This document shows, in pieces, positions 36,223 to 47,000 of a stretch of 64,000 nt of DNA (the stretch's first letter is position 1; every line of letters starts with the position of its first letter). A model generated the notes under the pieces. That model saw only the letters and a list, made by a program, of their open reading frames with translations. It was not told the DNA's origin and searched no databases. The DNA is from Helicostylum pulchrum (Eukaryota; Mucoromycota; Mucoromycetes; Mucorales; Mucoraceae), in contig JAIXMO010000021.1 of the NCBI GenBank assembly GCA_025677825.1, forward strand, positions 124,001 through 188,000, written 5' to 3'. Made by a program: the position numbers and the translations under genes.

Positions 36223-36809
36223 GCAGTTCTTTTTTCGTGATTTTTTTTTTGTAGTTTTTTTTTTTTTTCGTGATTTTTTTTTTCGTGATTTTTTTTTTGA
36301 CAAACTTAATGAAATCATACATATTCAAGGGATTAGTAATCCAGAGTATATAAAAAAAACGCCATGAAACACTTTTCTCGCGCCTTTTTTTTAATACTCA
36401 TTTTGTCCAAAACTTGTTTTCGGTATTTCCTATTTAAGTAAAAAAAATTCGTTATACCCAGCAGCTACTATGTTTATGATAAATTTATTTCATTCTTTTA
36501 GACTTAGTAAGTATAACATCTATCATAAGCTATTGAAAAAAAAATGTATAACATCTTATGTAAGTATATAGAAACAGAAAGTGGGAGTGAAGTTTGATTA
36601 CTTCGCGCGTCACAAATAAATTCCTGCATTATGCAAACGCGTATATCTTAACAGTGTCCGTTAAAGTAGATGGAAGTAGTCTAATATGTCACCATACTTA
36701 GTAAGCGATGATAGCAAGATAAAGGTACTCGTCCGGTTTAAAATTTTTTTTTGTACCAAATTACGCCTCGCCCAATGTTTGGGAAAAAACATTCCCTGAG
36801 AAAGTTTGT

Positions 36810-36922
36810 AAACCCTTGACCCCAAAGGGTTTGTTTCAAGAAGCATTCGCTCCGAGTGTTTGTCTTTTGGCTGACGAGCCAAAGTGGGGAAAGTCCTATT
36901 ATCTCTCGTGTCCCAAAGATAA
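36810..36922. other. cluster of short perfect hairpins
   Basis: Three consecutive stem-loops: AAACCCTT / AAGGGTTT (36810-36817 / 36825-36832, 7-nt loop), TTTGGCT / AGCCAAA (36866-36872 / 36877-36883, GACG loop), TTATCT / AGATAA (36899-36904 / 36917-36922). They lie in locally more GC-rich, non-coding DNA. Could be a structured RNA, a MITE remnant or a terminator-like element; undecided. Confidence 0.4.
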
Positions 36923-37523
36923 CGGAAGTCATACGCCTGAAAAGCTGTTTATAAGTACACAGAAAAAAAGGGAGGTCAAGTCGCTCCGTATTTGTTTACT
37001 CTAATCGATCAATCAAATTTGATTTTAATCAGACTGTTACGGGTTTGTAACACCTTACCCACTTATCGGGTTCCATTTTTTTTTTTTTTATATCTACAGC
37101 GTATCATTACTTTTAATGGTGAGAACTTTTGATATTCATGCGAATAGGTAAGTGTAGGGTGACGCAGGCGCTAAAAGTAAAAAAAAAAAGGACATCGCGT
37201 TTTGACAGAATGATTTGTTGACAGGATAGGGAGACTTGACACCTATTGACGATCCATTTTTATACAGGTGTTAATTATAACGAATCTCTCTCTTTTTATT
37301 AAAAAGAAGAACCGTAGAGACGTTAGTGTTTTTCAAAATGAGGAGTCATTTTTTTCCACTGTGACAGATTTGAGTTTTACAATAATTTCCATTTTTCTTA
37401 TTCGTCAAAAAAAAACATTTATAAAGAGCTATTTTGTTTTGTTTTTCTTTCCTCTTCTTTTCTTTCGATTTTTTTTCGCATACACACACACACACACTTA
37501 CTCTCTCACTATTGACTTAAATT

Positions 37524-39551
37524 ATGACCGAATATAAAAACCGAGCTGAAAGACGCCGTTTCCAACGCGTCGAGATGCGAAAAATCCGAACCGAGTACAA
37601 ACAACAAATGAAGGCCTTTAGTTGTCTTGACTATAACGAAAAAAAGTTTAACAAGACCGTATTTTACCGCAGCTTGGAACAAGTAAGTCAAATAAACGCT
37701 GTTATTGATACTCCAGCTACTGGAACAAATAAAGAAGAAGGTCCCTCCTCTCAAACCAATACGCCCATGCAAGTAAGTGACATCTCTGAAGAAACAAGAG
37801 AAGAAAGTGTTGCTGCGGACACACTTGGCTCCGAAGATGCCACTGGTAAAGAAGAATATGACGCTACAGAAGCTCCTAGTTCTGAAACTGGTACCATCAT
37901 GACTGAATATCAGAATCGAGCTGCAAGACGCGGTATAAAGCGCGCCGAACTGCGCAAAATCAGAACGGAATACAAGCGAAAAATGAAAGCCTTCCGTTGT
38001 CTTGACTACAATGCAAAGAAGTTTGGCAAGACTGTATTTTACTGCAACTGGAAGCAAGCAAGTGTCAAAGCAGCAGAAGATGCCTCTTTTGACTGTAACT
38101 CTCAGGATACCACTACTGAAACTTATATTTCTGGAGAATCCTCCTCTGATATTTTTACTAGTAGTCAGACGGACACTACTGTTAATTGTACACGTCAAGA
38201 AGAAGGTCCCTCCCCTCCAGCTGATACCGCTATGGCTTTTTATAACTATGAATGCGCTCCTGAAGATAACCGCATTCGCGGAGTTTATGATCGTACCGAT
38301 CAAGCTGTAGAAGGTATTGTATATGAAGAAGAATATATCCAAGACAATATGCTTGTAATACCAGACGATTTTGGCCATGCTACTGGTGTCGCTGAAGAAT
38401 TCCCTCTATTAAAACCAATAAGCAAGTAGTTTTAGGAAATATTGAACAAGTCACTGAAGAAGGTATTCTTGTCGCAGAAATGTCTAAAGTAGAAGATTCC
38501 TTTATCCAACCTGATGCTACTACTAGACCTCTTACTGCTGATATTGAGATTGTCACCGCTCGTAATATCGACTGCTCTCAAGAAGTAGTATATTCTTCTG
38601 ATGATACATCCGTTGAAGACAAGGATTATGCGCCTTTCACGTCCGTACAAGCAAGTGGTGTCTCTGAAGCAAGAGAAGCAAGAAAAGAAAGTGTAATTGA
38701 GGACACACTTGGTTCCAAAGATGTTAATATCTCTGCTGGTAAGGAAGAATGTGATGTCAAAGAAGCTCCTAGTTTTGAAGCCGGTACTTTTACCATTATG
38801 GCTGACCAAGAAGACGAAGCTGGAATCGTTGTTAAGGAAGTTGGTATTACACTAGTTGTCAATAGTTTCAAATTGAGATGGAATCTCTTACCTGTTATTT
38901 CATTACATATGTTTGATTGCTCCTTGAATACACCTTGTGAAATTCAAGCATTTGTCAATGTGTTGGGTAATGCGGCAGGCGGAGAGAATACAGAGGTAGG
39001 TGAGGACAAGAAGGACACAGAAGAGCTTCTTTGCGAAAATGAAGATGACGTCCAAAAAGACGATGAAGCCGGACAGCAACAAGAAAAAGATGAAAGGGCG
39101 CTTGTATTAGAAAAGAAGATAAACCACAGCTTCTGTGAAAATATATGAAGGAAGTAGCATGGATGGTAGCTTCACCATGTAGTATTATGAGAGTAATTTG
39201 TGAAGATAAAACTTCTTTGTTGGTTACCCCGCCGCAAAGTATCACTGGCTTTGTATTCAACAGGACTTTGTCCGTACAGCCTAGTATTACGAGTAGAGTG
39301 AAAGAGTCTGAGGCTGTTACAGCCTTTAGAGAGGTGACCTTTTCCCCCGTTGAAGGGGTTAAAAGGAAAAGATTACGAAATTTAAAGGTAAGCTTTCACT
39401 TGAAAAGAATGAATCGCGCGGTAAACTAATAAGCTTTTTTTTAAAAAATATGTAGAAGAAGACTGCAGCTGCTGTCTCAAAAATTAAAAAAGTTTGGAAA
39501 AGATTATTCAACCAATCTATTCCCAGAACTATTTTCAAACTAAAATTATAA
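37524..39551 (+). CDS. orphan protein with internal duplication, 614 aa
   Basis: Best model: four exons 37524-38354, 38423-39103, 39151-39387, 39456-39551. The second intron (47 nt) is the weakest. Residues 1-50 and 126-175 are a duplicated basic module (MTEYKNRAERRR... and MTEYQNRAARRG..., both containing RKIRTEYK, MKAF-CLDYN, KKF-KTVFY). The Ser/Glu-rich linker before the second module (ESVAADTLGSEDATGKEEY) recurs in exon 2 (ESVIEDTLGSKDVNISAGKE), there followed by a diverged third unit. So the gene grew by tandem duplication of a 375-nt unit. The C-terminus is basic (RKRLRNLK, KVWKRLFNQSIPRTIFKL). No known domain; a nucleic-acid-binding protein is possible. A TATA-like TATAAAG (37420-37426) precedes it by about 100 nt. 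It sits between a repeat-rich block and a pseudogene. Alternative: two separate genes or a pseudogene, if the inferred introns are wrong. Confidence 0.6.
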
Positions 39552-39810
39552 TGATTAATTATTCAACTACTCTAAAATATTATATTACTTTATGCCCTTT
39601 TTTTCTTTTTTTCTTCTTCTTATAATAAAATCAAAACCAGTTTCTTTTTCTTATGCTTTCTACCCCCTCCCCCCTTTTTTAGTTTGTATTATGATACGTG
39701 TATGTAGACACATATATCCTGGAATTATAAACTGAATATCGATATAGATAGTCTCGGCAGCAATTAATCCCATTTACGACAGTTCTTAGTGATACGAGGG
39801 GATCATTGGA
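39552..39810. other. short intergenic segment
   Basis: AT- and pyrimidine-rich, with C-rich run near 39665-39675. No gene. Confidence 0.5.
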
Positions 39811-40313
39811 ATGCCTTTAAAGTTTAGAGTTAAAGTATTTGCAAGATCTTTTGTTACTACACCACAAGACCTAGAAAAAAAAAGAAAGGAAACAGGTACA
39901 GAAAAAAAGATAAAAAGGAATGGATACACGTAATAAAATGATATACTTAGATTTTACATGAGAATATTTATATGATTACTAATATGTTGACAATGGGTAG
40001 ATTAATTGCAGCACTTTATGTTGGATATTTAATTTTCAGTCATGATTATTATTTAGCACTTGGGGTTTTTGTTTTAGCTGGTTTGACGGTAACAAGAGAC
40101 ACGTTTTTAATTTATATCTTTTCTTGTTTTGTTTTTGTGCGGGCGTACAACTAACGCAGAAAGAAAAAAGTTGGATGGATTATTGCCCGACGATGTAACT
40201 TAAAGGCGATTGCAGGTAATATTATTGACCCTATAGCAGATAAGGCTTTAATGGCTGTTTTAAAAGTAACATTAAATATGCAGAATTTACTTCCTGCTCA
40301 TTATTTTCTTTAA
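39811..40313 (+). pseudogene. CRD1: decayed cardiolipin synthase (CRD1) copy
   Basis: Fragments in order read as a mitochondrial-presequence-like start (ATG 39811: MPLKFRVKVFARSFVTTP), then after stops HENIY-MITNMLTMGRLIAALY and FSHDYYLALGVFVLAGLT. After an intron-like gap (about 40088-40159) come LDG and, one frame over, IIARRCNLKAIAGNIIDPIA then DKALMAVLKVTLNMQNLLPA, ending in a stop at 40311-40313. The CDP-alcohol phosphatidyltransferase motif DG-x2-AR-x8-G-x3-D-x3-D is readable except for a one-base frameshift near 40180. Real cardiolipin synthase continues for about 100 more residues after LLP, which are missing. Cardiolipin synthase joins phosphatidylglycerol and CDP-diacylglycerol in the mitochondrial inner membrane; this copy cannot make it, so a functional gene should exist elsewhere. 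Confidence 0.72.
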
Positions 40314-41010
40314 AACGCGTGTTTTTAAGTGAAGGTTTAGGTCATTTCGGGATCAGCCCCTTTTGTGTTTTTGTAATTACTCCTGATCCAATTTGACTTT
40401 CTTTGTGGAAAATAACAACGTTCTTTTCGGCGAGTCTAATCCATCTAAAATCATATTTTAATTAATACGTATAGTCTGGAATATAAACCAGTACGTTCCA
40501 CTCTCTTCAATGGTAGTATTACTATTTTTGCTTGTAATAGTTTTTCATTTGTATTACTGGATATACGACTGTCCCAAAAAAAAATACGACGACTAATAAA
40601 TTATCCATCGTCATGATCGAAACTATGGCCGTTTGATCTCGATATATATATTCTTTAAAGTGCGCTAAGTGTAACCCTGCTTATCTTAAATTAGGCCTGA
40701 ACACTTCATATTCGACAAGGAAAAACGGTACTTTTTATTTATAAAAAATTAAATCAATTGAGCGTATGGACCATATTTTACCTCGACCGAGTTTTCTGAA
40801 ATACCATTACTTACTTGAGGAGGATATGTTCATAGATCTTTAGGAAAAAAAGGCGCTGTTTGTACTCATTTAAATAGAAGGGACAAACACTTCTAGTTAC
40901 ACAGAGAACCAGCAATTTTTAATTTTTTGATTGTATAAATAAAGAAACCCACGTTATTTTTTATTTTATACTTTTTTTTTAAAAAAAACAGAAAACATAT
41001 CATAATTAAA
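40314..41010. other. intergenic, pseudogene to RTA1-like gene
   Basis: About 700 nt of AT-rich DNA. 40810-40860 contains TTACTTGAGGAGG followed by GTTCAT and an A-run, resembling 35475-35520. TATA-like TATA/TTTATA tracts occur upstream of 41011. No gene. Confidence 0.5.
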
Positions 41011-41883
41011 ATGGAGCAGTATAATCCTAGTAAAAATCAAGTACTGCGATTCTATGGTGCAGTCCCCAACTTGCCTCTTGCTTACATCAGTTTAGTTGTG
41101 TACATATTATTTGCAATATTTTTTACTATTCGTATCTATCGTAGCAAAAGCGCTAGATTTCTGTATATACTACCTTTTACAGCTTTAATGGAAACAGGAG
41201 GTTATGCTATGAGAATCGTTTGCGCAGTTGATTACACCGATCTAGGAAGATTTCTTGGCAGTACAGTTCTTTTACTTTTGGCACCAAACGCTTTAGCTTT
41301 AGTTAATTACAAAGCTATTGGAGAAATCATTCGATTATCCAACGTGAATACGAACAAATTCTTTCTCAAGACAAAATTTGTCACCTGGTTTTTTTTCTCC
41401 AGTGATCTTTTGGCTTTTCTCTTACAAGGTGCTGGTAGCTCAATGCAAACCTCTTATAAAGCAATGAAAATTGGTGTCGCTGTTACCTTAGTCGGTCTCT
41501 CCATTCAATTATTCTTTCTTGCTTGTTTTGCTGTTATTACTGTTTATGTTCATCGTAATTCAAACTATAATTACCAAGTTGAAGGCAACTCAAATCCTAA
41601 AAAGAAACTCATTTTATGTCTTTATGTTACTTTAGCTTTCATTTATATTCGTTCCATCTATCGTGTAGCAGAGTATGCTACTGGTTATACTGGTCCAATT
41701 GCTAGATCGGAATGGGCCTTTTATGTATTCGATACGCTTATGATTGTTTCTAGTTTCGTGGTCTATAGCTTCTTCTTTATTGGTAACTATCTTCCTAAAC
41801 ATGGCACAGTGGAAATGATTAATCATTCCGAATCAACCTCTTGTATGAACCATTCGGGAGACGTCGGATCTAACAAAGTCTAG
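41011..41883 (+). CDS. RTA1-family seven-helix membrane protein
   Basis: Single exon, 290 aa, seven hydrophobic segments. RTA1-domain signatures are present: ILPFTALMETGGYAMRI, the loop LLLAPNALALVNYKAIGEII, TWFFFSSDLLAFLLQGAGSS (the family's D-x3-xxQ-x-x-G region), and FIYIRSIYRVAEYATGYTGP, the R-x-x-YR-x-x-E block. RTA1-like proteins (Rta1, Rsb1, Rtm1, Pug1) are fungus-specific, implicated in resistance to lipid-acting compounds and export of sphingoid bases or porphyrins. The substrate of this one is unknown. The cytosolic tail is short and Ser/His/Asn-rich. Followed by an ACT-rich tract at 41885-41911. Confidence 0.93.
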   Translation: MEQYNPSKNQVLRFYGAVPNLPLAYISLVVYILFAIFFTIRIYRSKSARFLYILPFTALMETGGYAMRIVCAVDYTDLGRFLGSTVLLLLAPNALALVNYKAIGEIIRLSNVNTNKFFLKTKFVTWFFFSSDLLAFLLQGAGSSMQTSYKAMKIGVAVTLVGLSIQLFFLACFAVITVYVHRNSNYNYQVEGNSNPKKKLILCLYVTLAFIYIRSIYRVAEYATGYTGPIARSEWAFYVFDTLMIVSSFVVYSFFFIGNYLPKHGTVEMINHSESTSCMNHSGDVGSNKV

Positions 41884-42240
41884 TAACTACTACTACTATC
41901 ACTACTACTAAATCTGACACTTATGAATGTATAAATCATACGAAACTCACACCTTTACTCTCTAAATATACAGTATGTAACTTTTAATCACTATAAATAA
42001 ACCCAAATTTGGCATTTTTAGAGCTGCCAAAATCAAACAATTATAGGGTCTAGCTAGTAGTACGAAGCACTTCACAATAATAGTTCTTAGTTTCCTTTCT
42101 CCGTATTATATATTACAGCACATGAAATGATTCGTTTTATTAATTGAATCTATATGCTTGATTCGAACTCACTCGCTTTCCTCAATAATATGACGTTGTT
42201 TCTACATCAAAAATATTAGTCACTTACAGCATAATCGTAA
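41884..42240. other. convergent intergenic region with possible RAD9 terminal exon
   Basis: About 357 nt between RTA1-like (plus) and RAD9 (minus). It contains an ACT trinucleotide tract and, on the minus strand near 42200, a branch-like GACTAAT and acceptor TTGATGTAG that could supply an alternative last RAD9 exon. Confidence 0.5.
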
Positions 42241-43871
42241 TCATAAAAGTATTACCCTTTTCTTTGATACACTCGACTCAGACAGAAATTCTTGTTTTAT
42301 AGATACACTTTCATCATTCTCAATTGAAGAACTAGATTCGAACAAACAGTTACTGCGACCACTTGACCTTTTCGCTTCTCGTAATTTCTGCAATGTTGTC
42401 CTTCTATCCGCATTTATGTTATAAGACTTATGAAACAGAGGCTCCTCTTGATCTTGAATAACATCTGGCGGAATACCAGCAAAAGAATGTACACTATCCA
42501 GGGAACTATTGGCTTCGGTACTTGGTATATCCGGACTAACATATTGTGATGCAGCAGTTGTAGACATACTACCAATATTTCGCAGATCGTCAGCTGGCGA
42601 TTGATCGTTAAATACAGATGAAGATATATTGTCACGAGATGATGGTTGAGTAACAGTAGGTCGACTAGGAGCTGTGTTGGTTCGTGAACTATATGAATTG
42701 GAAGATGTAGGATCAATAGAGATATTCTCAGCGGTAGATTCAGGTTCTTCGACATTTTGGGTCATTAAAGCAACATCCATCATAAGTATATTATCCAATT
42801 TATAGATAAATACAATGGGTCTACAATTTTTGAGTTGTCAATTATTTTTTTTATTTAATTTTAAAATTTACTTACTTTCCAACTTCTTCAAATAGAGCAT
42901 GCACTGGTATTTCCATATAATCGGCGAAATCTACAATTGCTCGAAACTCTTTAAAGTTAACAACGATTTTTGCAGATTCAATAATTGAATACTCTGTGCA
43001 ACAGTTTGATTTAATCGAGTATGAATAAGGTCTTATGTCTAACAATGAAAATATATCAGTAACTGAGAAATAAAAACTGCATGAATTCGTAACAAGTACT
43101 TTTTGAAGGATCGGCAAACGAAGATAGTGTGATATCATGAGGAGTGCATTCTAACAGAATATCGGGAACTCTATTATCAAACCGACTAAACGAATCACGA
43201 ATATCAAGCGTACTAATAACAAAATGATTCAATTGATTTTTATCGTACAAAGGTACAATCTCGTCTCCATCTGTATAACTCATATTATTAATCTTTTTTG
43301 ATTTATCCTTGTAGATCAGCTGCATAGTAAATCGAGTTCCAATTTCCGTCGTTGCAGGCACAATTGATATTTGACATACTTGAATCGACTCGATACTGTT
43401 AAAGTTTCTTTTTATAATACTATTCAGACTCTAGCAAAAAAATAAAAAAATAAACGATTATGCTCTCACAGAAAGAAAACTTTTTTTTTCACCTTGTTGG
43501 AAATACTACATTGCATTGAAATCTCGGGTGAATCACGTCGCAGTAACTTGTAATCTTTAAAGAACAAAGGTGACAAGCGAACCAAAGCTTGTGCAGTACG
43601 AGAATGGTTAAAGGTGGACAAAATAAGCTACATTGACAACAAAGTATACTAATATTAACAGGTTTGATCACGATGATTTTTTTTCTTACCTGATTGTTAC
43701 GAATGTCCAAATTGACGAGCTCGCTGAAATTCAGAAACAGATCCAATGTTGCAGAAAAAACTAATAGATTGCAAAAGTCAACATTGCGATAAATAATGTC
43801 AGTTATCGCGAAAGTAATAAAAAAAAAGTACCTTTGAAATGTTCTACAGGCAAATTAGCACTAAATTCCAT
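42241..43871 (-). CDS. RAD9: checkpoint clamp subunit RAD9 (9-1-1 complex)
   Basis: Six exons on the minus strand: 43871-43832, 43760-43690, 43627-43493, 43430-43100, 43038-42876, 42820-42241. Product 439 aa. Residues 1-270 follow the PCNA-like Rad9 fold, with LILSTFNHSRTAQALVRLSP then LFFKDY (the most conserved Rad9 block) and later VVNFKEFRAIVDFADYMEIP then KPIVFIYKLDNILMMDVALM. The C-terminal roughly 170 residues are Ser/Thr/Asp-rich and disordered, as in Rad9 tails phosphorylated by checkpoint kinases to recruit TopBP1/Dpb11. RAD9 forms a DNA-damage sliding clamp with RAD1 and HUS1. The end is ambiguous: a GTAATA donor inside the last codons with an acceptor near 42202 would replace the terminal VILL by a slightly longer tail. 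Confidence 0.82.
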
Positions 43872-44025
43872 ACTGTCTTTTTATTATTTTGGCAAAGGAA
43901 AAAAAAAAGGACGTGTTGTCGTTTTTACAAATTTTTATTTCAGAGGAAAAAAGTGGATACACTTCTAGTTGTCTGAAAAAAAAAAAAAAAAGCATAATTA
44001 ACTCTTTCCCGTGTAATTATCTAAA

Positions 44026-44056
44026 TCTCAAAAAGAGAAACCGTGTTTAATACGGT
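44026..44056 (-). other. two adjacent hairpins just 3' of the Fanzor-like element
   Basis: TCTC-AAAAA-GAGA (44026-44038) and ACCGT-GTTTAAT-ACGGT (44040-44056) lie 17-47 nt downstream of the element's stop codon (44073-44075, minus strand). In Fanzor/TnpB elements the guide (omega) RNA derives from the 3' end and downstream sequence, so these stems are candidates for a guide-RNA scaffold remnant. Very short, could be chance. Confidence 0.3.
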
Positions 44057-44072
44057 GATAGAATGTGATATA

Positions 44073-47000
44073 TTAACCTATGCAGTAAGGTGATGGTCTA
44101 CCATTGCCTTTCCAAACTGAAAGAGATATAGACAACATGTTCTTGGAGGCAATGATGTCTCTTTGCCAAGCGTATTACAGTTTTTGCAGACCAACACACT
44201 CTGACCTTTGTCATTTTTAGCGGCATTAAGAGAATCTGTACTACACTTGTTACAAATTCTTGAAGTTTTGAATTCGACAAAATTCCGACAACACCACATC
44301 GGAGACATTTCAACTTTACTAAGTCCTTACCAAACATGCCGTTCCCAAATACTATAAGAGGCACTTTATTCTTGTCTTCCTCTTCGAACTTTGTGAGCCT
44401 CCATTTGTCTTTTATATGTAATTGTAAAGCTTATTATTACTAGAATTTAAATTAAGATGAAAAACAAACTTTAGTACCCGTTTCTAATTGAGGATTCTTT
44501 TTTTTTTTTTGACCTTATTACTACGCCCTCTGTTATTGTTCTTCTTCTTCTTCTTGCTTCTTTTTTTTCTATTGTACTTTGCTGTGTCATCCAATAGCAT
44601 GTTGACCATATATCCTGGAGCTCTCTGCTTGCTTTGACATAAATTAAAGCGGCTTTTTGCCGTCTGGAATCCATAGAAAGTAAAAAGAGAATCTACATGA
44701 CTCAACATGTAATATGCATAATAGATAAGAAAACTAGTAGTATCCGAAGATTTTGACGTTGGAATGCCAGATTCAATCACCGTGATCCCTTCTCCGTCTT
44801 TTTTTTTTCTGTAGTTTGCTTTAGGTTCTATACGTCTGTAGAAAAGAAAGTCTACACAAATCCATCAGATTTGATAATGTTACCGAATAGTATGTCGTTT
44901 TCGCTATTTAGCATCAGCTGCTCAATTATATTACTATGGTATGGTAAAATTGTTTGTTTAAATTTGTATACATATATGTATGTATGAATATATTTATCTT
45001 TACCTATGATATCTTAATAATTTAAAATTGAAAACGCAGTAAAACATTTGAAGTTGTTTCTCGTATTCGCTTGGTAAAGTAATTTTGAGAGGAGGGCGTA
45101 AGGAATTGGCACTAATAGTTACGAATCTCCAATGAAAGGATGGTTCTGGCAAAAGAGATAAACGACGTGGGAGAGGAAGACGACGTATATTATATGTGAT
45201 GACAAGAATGCTCTTCTTCGTATTGATTTAAAATGTACTTGATACATCCGTAAGCTTTTTCAGGAGATGCGGATAAACTGGGCAGAGTAACCTTTTGAGT
45301 AACAAGATTTTTTAATGATTCGCGCACCTGGTTGATACGTTCTTTTACCGCGTCTTTGTACAAGTAACCTTGCTGCGCAATAGTATCGCTGGGCCATTTG
45401 GGATTCCCCTTGAAAATCAATTGGTAACAATAATCATTAACAATGTTCTTGATAGTAGCATAATCCATATTCTGTATACACATATTAAAATGAATCAGCC
45501 TACGATAAAATTGAACTTTTATTTTTATGAGTAATTACGACAAATGTAATTTGGAGTTTATAAGTCAAGAATTTAATGACGCGTATCTCGAAATTCTCCA
45601 CGATATGATTATGACACGATGTCGCCAATTCCGTACATGCCTCAGTTAAGCATTGTAACGACCTCGGCTTGAGTACAGCATTGTACATGGTTGTTCTATG
45701 TTGAGCTTTAGATGAGTTCCATACAGATAGCATGTCAGATGGTAAATTGCTACTTTGTGTAACTCGTTTTCCGTTAACCATTTGACAGATAGAGTACCGT
45801 AATTGTTGTCTAAATATACAATGAGGTAAATCGTTATTTTCTTGTTGATTAGAACGATGCGCAATGTAATAATTGACAAGTAACTGGGCTCGAGATACTA
45901 TTTATCTGACGTCTCGACTAGATGAAATAGCGAATGCCTTCAGACGAGGTAAGAACTCTTGCTCTACACATTGATACAGCTTAAAGTAAAAAGTTTAAAG
46001 TTTGGGGGGGATTATTACGTGTGTAGTTAAACAGCAGATAATAAAATAGTATTAAGAGTAGTGAGCACCAGACTGTTTAGTAGTCAACTGAAATTAAGAC
46101 TTAGGTTATTTATTTATTTGTGAAAAGTAATATTCAACGACTAGACTTTAGTAAAGTATGAGTCAAGCGATGTATAATTATAAAGGGACTTATATCGACT
46201 AAAAGAGAGTGGGGAATAAGTAATACTTAGATTCACAAAGAATAAAATAATTAAAATAGAGTTTATATGCTAAAGGTAATGAAGTTTCTGCAGTTAATCC
46301 TAGGTCTGTTGTTCTCCAAAAGACGTTATAAAAACAAACACGAGCTGATCAGAGAGAAATTATAAAGGGGGACTTAAGAAAACCAAGTAGGATATTTGAT
46401 AAACTTAGTTATTGCCAAGAACTTTCGTTCTCGTTTTGACTTAAAAATAAAGGGGTATTTATAAGAAAATCCAGGGTTTGTGTTAACTTGACTTTTCTGA
46501 GCGTAACAACATTTATCCAATTGTAAACGGTTGGTGCTTTTTACCCAGATCCGTGATGAATATTTTCTTTTTGTTAAGGCTATGATTCTTGCATACGGAC
46601 GACCCATTTGACTTATGTCTCGTCTTTTTACGGTTAGTACATATGCTTGTAGTACTAGCAGAGCAGGACAAGGAGTCCCTGGCTCTCTTTACTTTTCTTT
46701 TTTCATCCTTTATAAATAACAGCACTCTGTTTTCGTTTTTTACCTGACGTACCGACTTTTTAAAAATGAGATTAAAAACTAATTTACAGGTATATTAACT
46801 GTTTATAAAACGCACGTACCATCATCTGTTTTTAAACAGTCTACGCATTTGGATGGAGCTATTATACATACAATTAGAAAAAAATTGTCTTTTTATTCTG
46901 TTTTAACATCATTTATTACCTGTGCTGCTAGACTTTTTTGCTTCCTAAACTGCTTGAATCTTACTTTTGTATATTGTGTTAGATATGAAAAGTACAAAAA

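Larger units (their letters stand above)
33397..37523. other. 4.1-kb gene-poor, repeat-bearing block
   Basis: No open frame here has recognisable domains. 33400-34200 is AT-rich. 34200-35740 is visibly more GC-rich than flanking DNA and carries the 5S-like relic and the ACCAA-GACCAGCA repeat family. 35740-36660 returns to AT-rich with long A/T runs, an inverted repeat, and a CGTGATTTTTTTTT tandem at about 36235-36300. 36750-36970 has several hairpins. The last 120 nt hold the promoter of the orphan gene (TATAAAG at 37420-37426). The contrast in composition suggests a decayed insertion at 34.2-35.7 kb. Confidence 0.5.

Noticed and set aside
36661..36932. Minus-strand open frames over the hairpin cluster
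   Set aside because: Short, overlapping in two frames and lying on palindromic DNA; no domain or splice partner.
37509..38378. 289-aa minus-strand open frame opposite the orphan gene
   Set aside because: The plus-strand frame shows internal duplication at protein level with conservative substitutions and a TATA box. The minus frame is Phe/Ser-rich as expected from the complement of Glu/Ala-rich codons.
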